Made by a program: the position numbers and the translations under genes
The notes under the pieces: model-generated
Databases searched by the model: none
Seen by the model: only the letters and a program-made list of their open reading frames with translations
Told to the model about the DNA's origin: nothing
Shown here: one piece after another, positions 47,150 to 59,199 of the stretch
Layout: each line of letters starts with the position of its first letter
Numbering within the stretch: position 1 is the stretch's first letter
Assembly (NCBI GenBank): GCA_028554755.1
Contig: JAPTOF010000010.1
Location: 3,766,001-3,830,000 of the forward strand
DNA length: 64,000 nt
Origin: Cordia subcordata
Lineage: Eukaryota > Streptophyta > Magnoliopsida > Boraginales > Cordiaceae
Direction: 5' to 3'

Positions 47150-47932
47150 TAAACAAACGCAAATTATATCATGCACCTTTACAAGATAGTCCTTTTTTAA
47201 GCACCATGTTCCTTCAAATTAAAAAAAAAAAAAATAACAGCTCAATGCACGCACCCATGCTTTCTCTCTCTTCGTCTTCTCTCTCATCTCTCTCTTATTC
47301 TTTTCTTTTTTTCTTTGCTTCACGAGTGACACTACTAGTCATCTCACTCCGAATAAATATCATTATAAAATTCACCTTTCTTCGCTGATCATAATAATAT
47401 GCACCATGTCCAAGAAAAGCTCCTAGGGGTCAATCCACCATTAAAGCCCATTGTCTTCTTCCTCATGTCGTCAAAGATTCCGACATCATCTCTCCACGCG
47501 CACCAATACTAATCTCTTCTCCTCCTCATCGCGATTCTAACAATACCTCCCACGTATCATTTGGACACTCCAAGCTCAATTCGACATTAAAGCTCACTTT
47601 GACATTCAAGTATACAACTTTGTGAACAAATAGTTATAGGGTATTGAACAAATAATCAGTGAACAAATATTTGTGGGGTACTAAACAAATAGTTGTAGAG
47701 TACTAAGCAAACAGTTGTGGAGTACTGAACAAACAATTGTGGATTATTGAACAAATAGTTGTAGGGTACTGAACAAACAATTAATAAACAAATAACTGTG
47801 AGATACTAAACAAATATGTACTGTGCATAGACAGTAACACGCTACAGTAGCACGCACTATTCACATTGTGGGTACATGTTGTATTGTAGACCTGCAGGTC
47901 TACGATATAACTGCTCATAAACAAATTACTTG
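47150..47932 (-). mobile_element. Relative of the minisatellite-bearing element, reverse orientation
   Basis: Inserted in module copy 2, where copy 1 reads continuously from the TTTTGTTTTG block into GTATTACATA (near 4440). About 47620-47815 repeats GAACAAATAGTTGTAGGGTACT-like units, the complement of the 16545-16935 minisatellite. Shared single-copy motifs (the CACCATTAAAGCCC block against GGGCTTTAATGGTG near 17105) confirm kinship. Confidence 0.65.
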
Positions 47933-48667
47933 TGTATTACATAGTGCTTGGCCCGCATGCTTTTTTTCCCCTTCTTTTCTTTCTTTTGCGGCCGCGGCCC
48001 ACAAAATTTAGGCCTATTGGCTTGCTTCTAAGGGTACTGGCGTGGGCTGCCACTGCAAGAATGGAGAAATTCTTCTGGGACCAACATGCTTTTGTCTTAT
48101 CTTGCATCTGAACCAAATCTGGACGCCTTTTTTCACCATAATGTATGAATTGGTTAAAACATTTAACGTAAAAAGATGTGGATCCTCTTCCAACTCCTCG
48201 TAAAAGGGATAATTCTTGTTTTTATCTTTCTTTAAAAGTTGAACCATATTAATCGGGGTCTCGAGCTCAAGTTATTAGTTATTTCGATGATTGTTGTCCA
48301 ATACCTATGATTTACAACTTGAGTTTACTTTGAGCTCATTTTTTGCCTTGAAGCTCTTAGAATTTGAACTTCTTAGTGAAACATGAAATTGTTTATATTG
48401 AAGCGACGTTTCCCCAGAAATCTGGCTCGTCCCAATCTACCATCCAAGTAAACAATTATGCTCAAAAATCCGAAAGCTGGTCAAATCTCTTACCGGTTCT
48501 TAACTCATTACTTGTTTTTTCCTATATAAGAGATGGTCCAATTAATTAATAATTGTTTGGAGCCACAAATTGCTTTGCGTCATCTGTGCCGCCTCCTAGC
48601 TACTTCAAGTGTGTGGTTTCCTCAACGATCTGTTTGTCATAAGCAACATTTTTTTTCTCGAGTACAT

Positions 48668-48911
48668 GGTCTATACTCTATAGGGCTATAAATTCTCGCC
48701 ACCATTTCTAATTTTAATTAAATTATTAATTTTTACAAATTTAAACTATATATAGATTAGTTCCTGTATTCTACATGTAAGAAATGACTGGTCTATACTC
48801 CATAGGGCTATAAATTCTCGCCACCATTCCTAATTTTAGTTAAACTATTAATTCCTGCAAATTTAAACTATATATAGACTAGTTCCTATATAACATTATA
48901 AGAAATGACTC
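48668..48911. repeat. 122-bp tandem duplication
   Basis: Two adjacent copies of a 122-bp unit beginning GGTCTATACTC (48668 and 48790), about 90 per cent alike by eye. Copy 1 of the module has a single unit, interrupted by the solo LTR. Confidence 0.85.
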
Positions 48912-48920
48912 TCTTTTTAT

Positions 48921-48922
<2 letters not shown>

Positions 48923-49011
<89 letters not shown>
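48923..49011. repeat. (CT)n microsatellite
   Basis: About 44 uninterrupted CT dinucleotides. The matching place in module copy 1 (near 5876-5890) has only a few. Confidence 0.97.
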
Positions 49012-49015
<4 letters not shown>

Positions 49016-49853
49016 ACATGACTTCATTACTTAAATTCCTCACCGCACCTCTTCCTTTTTCTGTAATTATATTCTAGTCTTTGAGTGTGATTTTTCTATA
49101 TAAGAGAAATGGTTGCCACCAAAGTATATATTTGTACTTTATCATAGACAATATTAAGAAAATGAAATAATGTACTCACTTATAATCTACTTACAAATTT
49201 TGATCATATCGTAAAATGTAATGTTTTCACTCATATAGAGATATATGTATTAATAACATCGGTAATAAGTTGATTATTCAATAATCAAAATATGGAGTTA
49301 CGCCAATGACAATTATAATAGGGTATTTCTTTTAGTTATAATTTTTACAATTATTTTTTTAATGTTAAAATAAGTAAAGCTGAAATACAATCTAAGTAAC
49401 ATATAAAATATGAAAATGTCAAGAAAAGAAATTATGTGCGTGTTTTCAGTCAGGACTCAAATCTATATGATAATATCAAGGAAAAAAAATGGTATATGCG
49501 CATTTTCTACAGGCTGATTTGCCAAAGGAATGAATATGTGGAAAGGACCTTCCTGACTGTGCAGATCGGACGACATTACCAAATGGCTGGCTCTGATGGG
49601 CAGGGGCAATACTTTGCAGGCCACTCTCCTCAAATTGTTCTTTCTAGCTGCTGTTTGTCATAGATAGCGCGAAAAGAATCGTAAAATTCATGATTTTGGG
49701 GTCTTATGTGACGAAAATTTTTTGAAAAAATATTTTTTGTTTGTAACAAGTTTAGGAATAGTGTTACTAACAGGGCCATTTGTAAAAGGTTGTGTTTGGA
49801 CTGACAAATCTTGGCCTGATTTCTTTTGTTACTCTCGGGAATTTGATGTATAT

Positions 49854-49857
<4 letters not shown>

Positions 49858-49901
<44 letters not shown>
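49858..49901. repeat. (TTA)n microsatellite
   Basis: About 14 perfect TTA triplets in module copy 2. Confidence 0.95.
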
Positions 49902-50384
49902 TGTCAAAGAAATTGTCATTTTGTTGATATTAATTTGATCACTTTTACTTAGCCAAAAAAAAAAAGAAGAAAAAGAAAAAGCATTATAATTCGTAATTAG
50001 TGATTGATGTTGTACGGCGAAGCTGATGATAGAGTGGGGTCCACATAGTCGGACACGAAAGTCGGCAAAGAGTATCTTCTCATCGGACACTAATTTTTGG
50101 TAGAATGCATTTTGTCGACTGTATCTTAATTAATATGCTGAAATTGTAAAAAAATTGTTTGTAATTTTGAAATTTGTAAGTACTTTTATATTATAGGAAA
50201 TGTTGTATAAAATTTCAAAATTTTGTACAGTATTCTTTATAAATATAGCAAGCTATTTAGCGAGTTCTAAAAAATAATTTTATACAACCTAAAAAAAAAA
50301 AATACAATTATCCATTACTTTTTTATGCACAATACTTCCATTAATTTCCGCCAACAACTCTTTTGTAACATTTTAAAGTGAAAC

Positions 50385-50618
50385 TAGAACTTAGTGAATT
50401 TGAGAAGAAAATTTTTTGTCTTAATTTGAGACAAGTTTGAGACAAAGAATTTAAACAAAATTTTCTAATAAGGAAATTCATATTTAAGACGAAAGTTGAG
50501 ACAAAAATTTGATTAGAAAAGCCATTTTCCATCTCAAAATTTGAAACGAGTGTGTTTGGAATGAAAGATTTTTGTCTCAAATTTCGCCTCAAATTTCGTC
50601 TTAAATCCAAAAAATTTT
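50385..50618. mobile_element. CACTA-type MITE remnant
   Basis: Rich in TTTGAGACAAAAATTT-like motifs and ends TTTTTGTAGTG (near 50608-50618), like the element at 42452-42819. The left terminus is degraded. It interrupts the TPS promoter-like end of module copy 2. Confidence 0.5.
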
Positions 50619-50730
50619 TGTAGTGAGCTAGCTTTCGCGCTGTCTTTAATTCATTTATAGAAACATACATCATTGGTAAAGGGCTAACAATTGACACATA
50701 ATAACAATTAGATGGTTATGTTGCTTCTTG

Positions 50731-51186
50731 TTAAGTTGTTATTGTGGTCCTTTCTTTTTCTTTCTTTTCAAGAGGGACGATCGATAATGTTACACTTGTG
50801 TTTATTGAAAATTGATCTTTGAATTTTGTCTCAAATTCAAGTATTCTTTTTTTTTTTTTTCTTTTTAGTACACGGCTTGAACAAGTGGTGAGAAAAGCCA
50901 CCTTATCACCTTTATGACCAAAATTAGAAAAGGGCCCAGGAACATCAAATTGGGGGGACTTCTGACAACATAAAACTTGAGGAGGACAAATCCACGCATG
51001 ATAATTCATTTTAGTCGAGTTTGCCCTATAATTTGCACTGGTGAAGCATATCATAACACCCAGCAAAACCCACAACAAGACACGACACATAAACCAACAA
51101 AAAATATTAGATCTACAGACAAAAATTGAAAAAAAATGAAAATAAAATAAAAACGAGAGAAAAAGAAAACACAAGAGCCATGGCAT
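50731..51186 (-). other. Unrecognised minus-strand open frame
   Basis: 151 codons from ATG, with a hydrophobic, Phe- and Leu-rich N-terminus of about 55 residues and then a Cys-containing stretch (WICPPQVLCCQKSPQF, FLTTCSSR). Composition of 50870-51070 is less AT-rich than its surroundings. I recognise no family. The N-terminal part is translated low-complexity DNA. It may be a gene or retroelement fragment, or chance. Confidence 0.2.
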
Positions 51187-51830
51187 GGTTGACGTGAAAA
51201 AATGGTGTCATGGGCTCGGTTTAAACATAGAAAATGCTAAAGGAAACCCTAGGGAAGGAAAAAAGGTGAAGGCTCTCCTTCAAAGAGAGAGAGGGAAAAG
51301 TTTTCATTTAAGGGTGCAAAATTGTGCTGTTCAATAAGATAGGGCCTGAATTTGTTATGGAAATATTTTTCTACTAGAGCTTTTACTCTGTAAGGATAAA
51401 TTTTTTTAATAATAAATGTTAAATTTAATTAAAAATAACAAATTTAGTCATTAGTGTTTTGTGCTCTATACGGGTTTATTTTTTTATATTAGACACTAAA
51501 CTTACTCAAGTTTAAAATTCACAATACTTTAAACATTAATTAAATGGAAATTAAATTTCTAAATTAATATATTTATAATAGATAATTGAAGCTTTTTGAA
51601 TTCACATATTGTTATTATTTTAAGAATAATTAACAGCCAATTAAGTTCTAAAGTTGAAACTAATAATATATATCCATAATTGATGCCAACTGAACTTTTT
51701 AGAATTCACAAATTATTTTTATTTTAAGCATTAATTGATCAATCATTTAATTTTTAATTAAAAATAACAATTTACACATAAAATAAATAATAGATAATAA
51801 ATTATTTACAAGCTAATAATAAATAACCAT
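51187..51830. other. AT-rich degenerate repeat, no gene
   Basis: From about 51420 the motif AATTCACA-ATTATTTTTATTTTAAG recurs with a period of roughly 130-150 bp. This recalls, in reverse orientation, the repeat at 24035-24720. Nothing else was recognised. Confidence 0.4.
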
Positions 51831-53178
51831 TGCCAATAAATTCTCGCCACCATTTCTAATTTTAATTAAACTACTAGTTCCTACTTCCTACATTGTAGGA
51901 AAGGAATTTTTTTTGGTTCTCTCTCTCACTCTTTTTTATTTTTGGGGTTCCAGAACAAGACTTTATTACTTAAATTCCTTGCATCAATTTTTCTTTTTTC
52001 ATAATTGTATTGTACATGTTTGAGTGTGATTTTTCTATATAAGAGAAACTGTTGGCACCAAAGTAGTTATTTATACTTTATCATTGACAATATAAAGGAA
52101 AAGAAATAATGTACTCACTTATAATCTAGTGTGTGTATATAATATTTTATTGTTATCACTTACATAGAGCTATATGTATTAATAGCACCGGTAATGAGTT
52201 GATTATTCAATAGTTAAAATATGGAGTTACCCCAATAAAAATTAATTTTTTATGTTAAAATATATAAAGCTTAGAAAACACTCTAAATAACAGATAAAAT
52301 ATGATAATGTCAATAAAAGAACTTGTGTGCGTGTTTCCAGTTACAACTCAAATCTATATGATAATATAAGAAAAAGATATTATGTGCGCATTTTCTACAA
52401 GCTGATTTGTCAACTCCGACAATTGAGGTTGGAAACATAAACATGCAAAAGTGTGTATACATATACACACTTCTCATCCGACAATAATTTTTGGTAGAAT
52501 GCATTTGTCGACTGTATCTTAATTTGTTAAAGTTACATAATTTTTTTATAATTTTAAAATTTGTTGGTCTTCCCTTGCTTGACCTTGTCCTTGCCAAGAA
52601 GAACTTGATTCTTAAAAAGATACTAACTTGGCTTCTTTCACTCCAAAATCTGTTATTTGGGAACCAAAACGGACGAAGAAAGAAGTAGCTCTTCCTTCTG
52701 CGTCTGTTTGCGTCAAGCAATGGTAATTCTGGCATGGTCATCAGTTGGATCTTTGATTAATTAACATCTCTTTTTTTTTATTGACCTTCTCCTTATTTAG
52801 TTCACCGGAGGTCAAATGTATCTTTATTTAAGAAATGTTGTATAACGTTTAAAAGATTAAAAATTCAGTACAACATTCTTCATAATATAACAAATTATTT
52901 AGTGAGCTTTAAAAAATAAAATTTTATGTAACCTAAAGAAAAACAAAAAAATAAAATACAATCAATACCATAATTTTTTATGCGTGCATAACACATACAT
53001 TAATTTCCTTCCCACCTTTCTCGTAACGTTTTAAAGTGAAATGAAATGATACTTGGTGATTCTAGCGAAATAAGAAAAAAAGAGAAAAACTTTAGCATGC
53101 AAGAAGTCAACATGAAAAGAATTTATCATACTCATAAATGCGTTGTCGTCGCTAATACTCGTTGGGTTATCCATTGCA

Positions 53179-53180
<2 letters not shown>
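51831..53180. repeat. Array-border module, copy 3 (partial) with TPS promoter start
   Basis: 51831-52420 matches copy 1 (5800-6090 plus 7046-7370) and copy 2 (48840-49510), from the AAATTCTCGCCACCATTTC block onward. 52960-53180 matches the TPS upstream promoter (the ACTTGGTGATTCTAGC, AACTTTAGCATGCAAGAAG and ACTCGTTGGGTTATCC motifs). No TPS exon follows, because the homology is cut by an AT microsatellite. Confidence 0.7.

Positions 53181-53181
<1 letters not shown>

Positions 53182-53228
<47 letters not shown>
53182..53228. repeat. (AT)n microsatellite
   Basis: About 23 TA dinucleotides, exactly at the point where TPS promoter homology is lost. Confidence 0.95.
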
Positions 53229-53230
<2 letters not shown>

Positions 53231-54027
53231 TTAAATCTAAAGGAGTTCAAAGAAGGGTGCAACATTAGCACTCACCTATTTGCCAAGTTAGCATAAATTA
53301 TTTTTTTAATATTATTACATTATTATAAATTTATCATTTAGAAGACCTTTCATTTCTCCACTATGTTGGTTATGGAGGTTAATGTATATGAGTTTTAAAA
53401 CCTTTACAGTGTCATTTTTAAGATGATTTAAAAGTCATAAGATTAATGTAAAGGAATGCTGAGATCTTTAGAATGTTTTATTTATGATAGACTTTATGTG
53501 ATGCCAATTCTTCCATTTATAAATAGTTAAATTGTGAAAACGTCAAGACATACCAAAAAAAAAAAAGTTTTTTTTTTTGGCATATAGTGCTTATCATAGT
53601 CTATAAGCTTGCATAGTTGAGCGACTTTTAACACTATTCTTATGATTCGCTTTCATGATTTGAGTGATAGATTCATATAAGGTAAATCATTGTATCCTAG
53701 GAGGTTCGTGCGAGAAGTTGTTAACACCGTAGTAGCGTGTTAAAGTTTTAAGGACACTGAATCTAACTCAAGTCCCAATCTTAATTTATAGTTGATATTT
53801 TCTCACTTTCTTTCTTAAAAATATTTTCTTTTAATTTTTTGTAATTCATTTTATTTTGTTTAAGTATTCTATATTACTCGTGCATTCAATGGGTTATTTT
53901 AATTTTAGTTTAATTCCTTAATATTACTACATGTTATGTTTCATACGCAAGCCTACACATATATAGCTTTTTGGATTATTTTTTAACTTTAGTTTATTTC
54001 ATAATTATCATATTATTTACACACAAG

Positions 54028-54059
<32 letters not shown>

Positions 54060-54157
54060 ATTTTTTCTCTTTAATTAAAAATACATAAACTCAATAAAAA
54101 TTTAACGTTTGCTTTAGAAAAGTTATAAAGATCTTATAACATCTTGGAATTCATATC

Positions 54158-54913
54158 TAACTTTATAGGAAGACCAAAAATCTCAAAATAATGATGAGAA
54201 AAACTCTAATTTCTCATTCACTTTCATCATATTATAAATTAATTTGAACATGTTAAAATATTAAGGACTTATTTGAAAAAAAATGGTAAAATTGGGGACC
54301 TATGACATAGTTTACCTCTTGAAAATTCATGATGTTTAAATGAAAATGATGACAAATGCCTAGTTACAACATATAGACAATTTTGGTGTCTTCTAAGAGA
54401 AAATTTGTTCGCATCTGAAATAAAGTTGTAAGGAAATAACACACAAGTGTCCAAGACAAAGTAAGCTTCTCAATCACAATATAATAATATTTTTATATGA
54501 CTATAAAAGTAACATAGATAAATCTTTAAATTAATTAAGTTAAACAATATTGGCAATTGATGAAAATCAATAAGATGTGTAAATTCAATTTTAAATTAAA
54601 AGAAAAAAAAATTCACTTGACAAATGATGGAAGATGAGTGATATGTGTCATCACATAAAATTTTCAAAACGCTTATGAGGCAAAACTCTTGAAGAATTAG
54701 ATATTTAATTAATTTATGCATCATATCTTAATTAAAAAATAAAAATAAGAATAAAAAACAATAGAATTAATTTTTTAAATATTTAGAAATAATAAAAAAA
54801 TACATGAAAACCTAAAAATAATAAAAAAATAACATTTATAAATATTTAAAAAACTAAAAAAATACACAGAACCTCAATAAACCCAGGCAAAGCATGGGGT
54901 ATAAAATCAATAG
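54158..54913 (+). mobile_element. Possible Helitron
   Basis: A 5' candidate TCTAACTTTATAGGAAGACC and a 3' hairpin CCCAGGCAAAGCATGGGG at about 54883-54900 followed by ATAAAATCAATAG. The hairpin form and spacing are typical of Helitron 3' ends, but the terminal CTAG reads ATAG, so the end is mutated or misplaced. Confidence 0.35.
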
Positions 54914-56649
54914 TTTAATAATTATAAGTGAAATATAATAAATGATAGGATAAAATGCACTTTGAATCTCTATAATTCGTCGCACCACATTAGCCTTATA
55001 TTTTTTAAAAGTTGGCACATAACACTATGATTTACGCAATTAGTTGATTATTATTTTATAGTTTGTTCAGTTAACTAATTATTCTTTATGTTACAAAACT
55101 TATCACATTACTCTCTTATACTTTTTAAAAGGTGGCACAATTGTCTCTTTTTTTTAATTATTATCTAATAGTCGTTAATTGAAAACACTGGTATTTTTGT
55201 AGAAATACATAACACAGTGCAAGTTTTAATGCTTATGAATGCCAAAAAAAATTAAAAAAAAGACGCTTATGATTCACAAAAAGTTAATTTGAATGAAAAA
55301 CATCAAGGTAAGAGATTAAGTGACATCTTTTGAAAAATCACAAAAGTTATGCGATATAATCACCCAACTAGACAAACCATAACAGGTAATATTCATTTTA
55401 TGTTAAAATGATATACCATGAAGCATTGATACTCTCCGCAATACATTTTTAACACATTTTCATGGATGGCTTAAGAAGCTTGGAGGCCTAAAGCAGAAAT
55501 GCAATAAGAGGTCCTTTATATATTTTATTTAAAATTTACTTCTCTAACTTTTTGAGATGCAAAATTACTAATTAAGTTCTTATAATTAAACTTTTTTAAA
55601 CATTTCATTCTTAGTTGACATTATAGCCAATCATTTATCAAGAACTCACTTTTTGGTATTTTATAAACTTTACTTAAAGTTTATTTATTTTATTATTTGT
55701 TAAAAATTTATTAAGAGCTCCCTTTTGCGATTGTATTTGAGTTTCAACCTTTTACTTTTTTTCTTTTTTACCTTTGGCATTCGTTTAATACGTGTTTGAT
55801 AATTTTAATTTTTTGGAAAACACTGTGAGACACGCTGCGAGATACGTTGAGAAATGCCGGGACACACTAGAAGTCCAAGACACATGATTTTTCTTCGTCA
55901 GTTTCTCAAAATTATTCTAGGACTAATACAATATACAATATACTTGGTTAAAGAAAATTGGGAGAAAAACATATTGACGAGTCATATATTTATATACAAT
56001 TCACATTTATTATGCGATATGAATAATTCACAACTATTAAATTTCACTAGCTACATGACATCCTCACTCGAATCCTAATGTGGTAAGAATAGAAACAGGC
56101 CCTCAATCATGGGAATACGTAGCACACACTACGAGAAACACATTTATCAAAAATGGCCAAATAGAGTCATGGAGTACAGTATGGACCTGGAGTAAAATGA
56201 AAAAGATTGATTGGGAAGTTGCGTAAGCTATTATATGATGTGAGGCGAGGCAAATAATACGTTGTCTGTTAGCAAGAAATAAGCACAGCGTTTAAGAAGA
56301 TGGGTTGGTATTATTACTTTGAGATATTCTTTCTTTGTGCGGTTTTCGTTCAACATCAGCCCTGCTGCTGCTGCTGCTTGCAGCAGCTGCCATGATACAG
56401 CCAAGATTTTGCTAAAGAAGGGTGAGGTAATTGTGTTACTGTTGGAATTACTATTTCGTCTAAAAGTTTAACGCTCGAATTTTTGTTTGTGTTAGTATCA
56501 AGGCTGACTACATGTAGAAGATATGGAGGATTTAACTATTTTGTTTTGCATTAATCATGTGCGTGTAGACGAACGTTAAATACACAAAAACACACGCAAT
56601 GGGGCTCGCTTCACCCCTTAGAGGCAGACTTTTATGTTTATAGAATAAG

Positions 56650-56998
56650 AACCTGTTCGGCTAAGCTTATTTTTAAGTGCTTTAAGCAGAAATTGCTTAT
56701 AAGCAATTTGATATGTGTTTGGAAAATATATGTTTATAAGCTATTAACATGTTTGATAAATAAATACTTGTAAGTAGTAATAATAGTTTAAAATAACTAG
56801 AAAGGACATGTCATTAATTAATATTTGTCATTTCTAAGGTAAATATGTCTTTTTTGCTAGTTTGACTAACAAATTCTAAGCAGCCAAAATAATAAGCAGC
56901 TGTAGGTAGCATTTTTTTTTCCCCCCAACTTATAAGCTGGCAAAAATTGTTTATAAGCTGATTTACCAAACACGTATATTGCCAAACACCGTCTTAAG
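56650..56998. mobile_element. hAT-like MITE
   Basis: Left side CTGTTCGGCTAAGCTTATTTTTAAG with GCTTATAAGC palindromes. Right side CTTATAAGCTGATTTACC with a terminal GCCAAACACCGTC. Ends are only roughly inverted and no target duplication is clear. Confidence 0.4.
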
Positions 56999-57074
56999 AA
57001 ATTTTTTTACTTTCTTATTGTGGCTTCCCTAACTTTAAGAGCTTTGGGTTCTCTACTGTGTACGTAGAGACTTA

Positions 57075-57194
57075 AAGGGTGTTTGGCTTTACTTATTTAC
57101 CGTTTATAAGCACCTAAATAGTAAAAAGCATGTGAGAGGATACTTTTTTCTAAATGTTTATAAGCACCTAAAATAAGCAAAGCCAAACACCCTC
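57075..57194. mobile_element. 120-bp Tourist-like MITE
   Basis: Near-perfect inverted ends, AGGGTGTTTGGCTTTACTTATTT at the left and the complement of AAATAAGCAAAGCCAAACACCCT at the right. Flanked by TTA (57072-57074 and 57195-57197). Confidence 0.7.
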
Positions 57195-58079
57195 TTAGAA
57201 GCAAATTTCTTATATATTCGACGAAATAGAAGTTGAATATACAAAATTAAAATTAGGCTGTGGTGAAGTATTTGGTATGAGTGCAAGTAACTTGTTCAGG
57301 TCTCAAGTTCTAGACAAATTTTGTACCGAACTAATTTGGACAAAATCGTGAGTTTGAAATTTCTCGGTTGTAAAAGAAAGAGAGAAAAAGGAAGTTGGTT
57401 TTACACTTTTTTCCGTTATCTTATAATCCTTTTCCTATGAACTTTTCCATATGCTGATTCCTTGAACGCTCTGGAGTTTAACAATAAAGTGTAAATAAGC
57501 CAGTCAACCAGCGGCTTATGGATGAAATTTCAAGTTCTCGCATGGATAGATTATGCTAGTTAACTTTTATTATTGGAATTCATTTCGACATGTCAAATCT
57601 TTTAGAAATATTTAAAAGGCACTTTTTATTAAGCAAGTTAATATTCCAACTTTTATCACAAACCTTGAATGATTCTTCATAGTGACGACAGGTGTTCATT
57701 TATAATGAGATATACATATTTTTAGTAGCCTACCTGGTTTTATAATTTTTCCTATTAGATTTACCATCTCATCTAAAAGCTTAAATTTGTAGAGAAGATA
57801 TTGATTTATTTATTTATTATGTTAACACGCCCCCTCACGTGCAGCGTAATTTGTTTAGAACTTGCACGCGGACAATTTAATTAAATGGGTGCCGGTAAGG
57901 ATCGAACCTTTGTATGTGGACAATTTGAATTTTCACAAAAAAATGGTCAAATAATATTGGAAATATTCATATTATATTTTCGAAACATTGAGAACTAATT
58001 TGAATTTTTTTTAAAACAATGGGAACAAATTTAAAGAGATAAAGAAATAATAGGGACCTACTGTGAAATTAACCCTTGA

Positions 58080-59199
58080 GAATAATATCTCACACTCATC
58101 ATAAATGCATATCTCATACTCACCATAAATGTATTGCTAAGTACTCGTTTGGCTATCCATTTCGTATTTACATGACAACTCATATGTATTTGGCAAGACT
58201 TGTTGTATACAATTCATTTTATTTATAAATAAATTTCATTAAGATTTGTATTTTGAAATGAATTCCAAATTGTTTGGAGCTATAAAATAGATTTAAGTCA
58301 ATTCTATCTTTTGTAAATCTAAATAATGTTTGCAACTATAAAATAGTTTTAGGTCAATTCTATTATTTTTAAATCTAGATTGTGTTTAGAACATAGGTAG
58401 AACTAGAACCATCATGTATACTTTACTTAAATGCTCTTTAGTTATTTTGTTGACACTAGATTTTCTACATAAGGACTATCATCTTTATTTATTACTGTTT
58501 GCTGCAATTAATATAAAATGATCCCTCAAAAAGTGAAAGAACAATTACTTTATTAATCATAAAGTCAACATGTTTCTAAAATAATTTTAAGTTCTAAATA
58601 AAAAGAAACTCAAAAGTGTATGAAAAAGATATTCCATTGTAGTCGACTTTTGCCTCTCTTTTTTTCCGCTTATAATCGCGTAAGGGCATGAAAAGAAAAG
58701 TGTGTGAAAAAGGGAAATATTGTATTATATTATAAATTATGAAGATATTTTGTTCTTTTTAATTTCTTTTATGGATTTGGCTTTCATGAAATTGTAAGTC
58801 ATACCACTTAAATTAAGATTTGAATAAAACTAGAGCAAATCGAAGGTTTGCAGATCTTAGATTTCTAAATGAATTCTACATTTTATATAAATAATGCCAA
58901 AAAAAAAAGATAGATATATAAATGAATTTTGCAATATTTTGTGAAATTCATTTATTGCAAACACACTTAACCTTATTGTTACCACTACAATATATCTAAT
59001 CTGTGTTTAAAGTCAATATATACCTAACCATTGGAATAGACAGACAACTAACTTTTTAAATACAAATAAAATTTTAAGTTCAAGTTTCACCTAATCTATG
59101 CAAACGTGAGACTATAAATTGCAAGGAAAGCCTTACCCAATTAAGCAAGTAGGGGTTTCTAGTTTGGGGGGAGAGCCAAATTATATACACAACCACAAA
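58080..59199 (+). promoter_or_regulatory. TPS E promoter region with a 780-bp insertion
   Basis: The distal block (ACTCATCATAAATGC, TACTCGTTTGGCTATCC, GTATTTACATGACAACTC) ends at about 58187. The proximal block resumes at about 58968 (TTAACCTTATTGTTACCAC, then GTTTAAAGTCAATATATACC). In C and X these are contiguous, so about 780 bp was inserted in E. The TATA box TATAAAT is at 59113-59119, 87 bp before the ATG. The insert begins and ends with loosely inverted GTATTTGGCAA and TTGCAAACAC. Effects on expression are unknown. Confidence 0.6.

Larger units (their letters stand above)
46757..50370. repeat. Array-border module, copy 2
   Basis: Aligns in order with 4118-7650, starting abruptly at TTATTATCTAAACATCATTTAG within intron 6 of TPS D and ending at the start of a TPS promoter block (near 50340-50385). 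It lacks the solo LTR and the 141-bp repeat block of copy 1, and has its own inserts at 47150-47932, 48668-48911 and 48923-49011. Confidence 0.75.
53229..58079. other. Long AT-rich spacer upstream of TPS E
   Basis: No gene recognised. Contains a possible Helitron (54158-54913), two hAT/Tourist-like elements (56650-56998 and 57075-57194), a TA microsatellite at about 54029-54054, and a small CTG/CAG patch at 56362-56391. The spacer splits what looks like one TPS promoter, whose distal part is at 52960-53180 and whose proximal part resumes near 58080. Confidence 0.5.

Noticed and set aside
49767..50090. Minus-strand frame with an Asn run
   Set aside because: Translation of the TTA microsatellite.
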